This document shows positions 29,249-30,180 of a DNA stretch of 30,180 bases, one piece after another (within the stretch, counting starts at the first letter, position 1; every line of letters starts with the position of its first letter). The position numbers were made by a program, and so were the translations under genes. The stretch comes from a virus. Location: positions 1 through 30,180 of the IMG/VR virus record IMGVR_UViG_3300006030_000071; one strand, 5' to 3'. Under the pieces are notes generated by a model. The model had not been told where the DNA came from. It saw only the letters and a list, made by a program, of their open reading frames with translations, and made no database searches.

Positions 29249-29426
29249 CGAGAGAGTCGATTTTTTTAGCGTAGTAACGAATCGCAAACAAACCCGAAAC
29301 AATACCAACGATAGCCAAAATAAGCGAAAACAAAGGTTGCCAAGTAGTCGCAAAATGTAAGACAGCAGACGAACAAGAAATACCTGTTGCAATGTTCGCG
29401 ATTGTATCGTTCTCAAAATGTTTCAT
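29235..29426 (-). CDS. small membrane protein, 63 aa (holin candidate)
   Basis: The start is ATG at 29426, sharing one base with the previous stop (TAATG). The protein starts MKHFENDTIANIATGISCSS and has a strong membrane segment (FSLILAIVGIVSGLFAIRYY, about 33-53) with a basic, charged tail. A weaker hydrophobic part precedes it. Two consecutive small membrane genes next to a fibre gene suggest holin and antiholin roles, but the lytic enzyme is 5 kb away, so this is tentative. Confidence 0.75.
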   Translation of the reverse strand: MKHFENDTIANIATGISCSSAVLHFATTWQPLFSLILAIVGIVSGLFAIRYYAKKIDSLDGKG

Positions 29427-29809
29427 TATTTGATAGGTTCGGGGATTACACAATAAGGCGAGTCAGGAAACTTGTCACAATAAGACTTCAAGTACAAAGA
29501 GTCATCACCTGAGAAAGTGTGAATACCCATCGGTGGTGGATAGACCTCGTAAGAAGCAAACTCTTTCGGTGGTTCGGTGTAAAACAAAATGTCGACCGCC
29601 CATTTGTCGCTTAAAACTGCGGGTGTTTTTACCTCCATCCCGTCATAAACTGCGGGGGTAATTGGCAAAAATCCCAACTCAACAACTGCACAATCTTTCC
29701 AACTTGTAACGGGTTCGCCCTCGGGGTTGGTTGTGGTTTGTTCAATTAACTTGCGAAGCGTTGCCCATTCGGTGGGGGTGCATTCATATTTGCGAAAAAT
29801 CTTTGTCAT
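29426..29809 (-). CDS. companion protein of the LamG fibre gene, 127 aa
   Basis: The protein starts MTKIFRKYECTPTEWATLRK and has many Pro and aromatic residues (GFLPITPAVYDGMEVKTPAV, then EVYPPPMGIHTFSGDD). No domain is recognised. It follows the LamG gene by 3 bases, and codon use (CCC, GGG, TCG) matches that gene and not the rest of the window, so the two probably move together. A fibre chaperone or accessory role is inferred. Confidence 0.72.
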   Translation of the reverse strand: MTKIFRKYECTPTEWATLRKLIEQTTTNPEGEPVTSWKDCAVVELGFLPITPAVYDGMEVKTPAVLSDKWAVDILFYTEPPKEFASYEVYPPPMGIHTFSGDDSLYLKSYCDKFPDSPYCVIPEPIK

Positions 29810-29812
29810 TGC

Positions 29813-30180
29813 TTAAATTGTTGTGAGTGATGCAAGTTCTGCGTTGGTTAATCTTGACGGAAAGTGTGTGTATTGATTAAATACAAATTCGCACATTTCA
29901 GTTCCATTGAACTGACCAATTTGCAAATCTACATTGTCTTTAGGTGTTCCACTAGATGCCGTTGCAACGCTTACGCCATTGACATATAAAGCAAAATCAT
30001 TCGGGGCGTAAACTAATGCGACTTTGTAGCGTGTATTTGGTTGGAATGCGGTCGCATAACTTAACGAACCCCAATTTGAATTGGTTACAATTTGATTACT
30101 ATTATTCAAAAACATATAACTTTGAGCCGATGCCGAATCCACATAATAGCAAAATTGCTTGTAGTTTGCCGAACTTAAAA
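29813..30180 (-). CDS. LamG-type tail/receptor-binding protein, C-terminal part (runs in from window end)
   Basis: The frame is open from base 30180 to the TAA at 29813-29815. The protein contains LSYATAFQPNTRYKVALVYA, NDFALYVNGVSVATASSG and TNAELASLTTI, a familiar concanavalin/LamG-like end in phage fibre proteins: an FALYVNG strand, then LPTRLTNAELAxLTT. It probably binds a surface sugar of the host. The N-terminal piece at 1-262 continues this frame if the ends are joined. Confidence 0.8.
   Translation of the reverse strand, partial: LSSANYKQFCYYVDSASAQSYMFLNNSNQIVTNSNWGSLSYATAFQPNTRYKVALVYAPNDFALYVNGVSVATASSGTPKDNVDLQIGQFNGTEMCEFVFNQYTHFPSRLTNAELASLTTI

Noticed and set aside
29249-29416. 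N-terminal extension of the basic 39-residue protein to 95 residues
   Set aside because: The extra part is read through the membrane protein gene in another frame and is dominated by Leu, Phe and Arg, as expected from a shadow.
1-30180. tRNA genes, integrase, plus-strand genes
   Set aside because: I saw no cloverleaf with a TTC-type arm, no integrase motif, and every plus-strand frame overlaps a better supported minus-strand gene.

Overview
The window reads as a nearly complete, or complete and circularly permuted, genome of a siphovirus-like tailed phage that infects a member of the Bacteroidota. Every convincing gene lies on the minus strand, so transcription runs from high to low coordinates. 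The host group is inferred from promoter boxes of the Bacteroidota type (TTG or TTTG, 19 bases, TAnnTTTG), A/T-rich leaders without Shine-Dalgarno sequences, and structural proteins of the kinds common in Bacteroidota phages. The two window ends carry the N-terminal part (1-262) and the C-terminal part (29813-30180) of a LamG-type tail or receptor-binding protein, and joining the ends keeps the reading frame.

Layout in transcription order. (1) 30180-28968: end of the LamG protein, a small companion protein, two small membrane proteins (holin candidates) and a tiny basic protein. (2) 28951-23157: portal with extra C-terminal domains, connector-type proteins, two overlapping spanin-like membrane proteins, a metallophosphoesterase, a DUF3310 protein, an amidase endolysin and an HK97 gp10-like neck protein. 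(3) 23106-20139, starting at a strong promoter: HTH regulator, ERF annealing protein, YqaJ exonuclease, a one-gene unit with its own promoter and terminator, small proteins, dCMP deaminase and a second HTH protein. (4) 20137-16497: a structured leader with kissing hairpins and a terminator, a replication initiator gene that carries two arrays of 11-bp iterons, DnaB helicase, an ABC-ATPase/GNAT fusion and a stand-alone DnaA domain IV protein. (5) 16459-10738: a sigma-like regulator behind a palindromic operator, several small genes, HNH nuclease, small terminase, an SSB-tipped protein, a glycosyltransferase, large terminase, and tail-assembly chaperones G/GT made by a -1 frameshift. (6) 10626-9978: a second small unit with its own promoter and terminator. 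(7) 9937-1: two large tail proteins, tape measure, maturation protease, scaffold, major capsid protein, tail-tube-like protein and small proteins leading into the LamG protein.

Recombination (ERF plus YqaJ), replication (initiator, DnaB, DnaA domain IV) and packaging (HNH, TerS, TerL) each form compact groups whose genes mostly overlap by ATGA or TAATG. Structural genes are split: the portal and connectors sit far from the capsid genes, which follow the tape measure.

The strongest leads are the iteron arrays with a neighbouring A/T tract (candidate origin), the kissing-loop leader and attenuator, the T-TTT-TTC frameshift, a shared promoter and operator pair on two small units, and the apparent complete absence of GATC, AGCT, CATG and GGCC. 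I saw no tRNA, rRNA, CRISPR array, insertion sequence or integrase. No gene-free stretch exceeds 300 bases.
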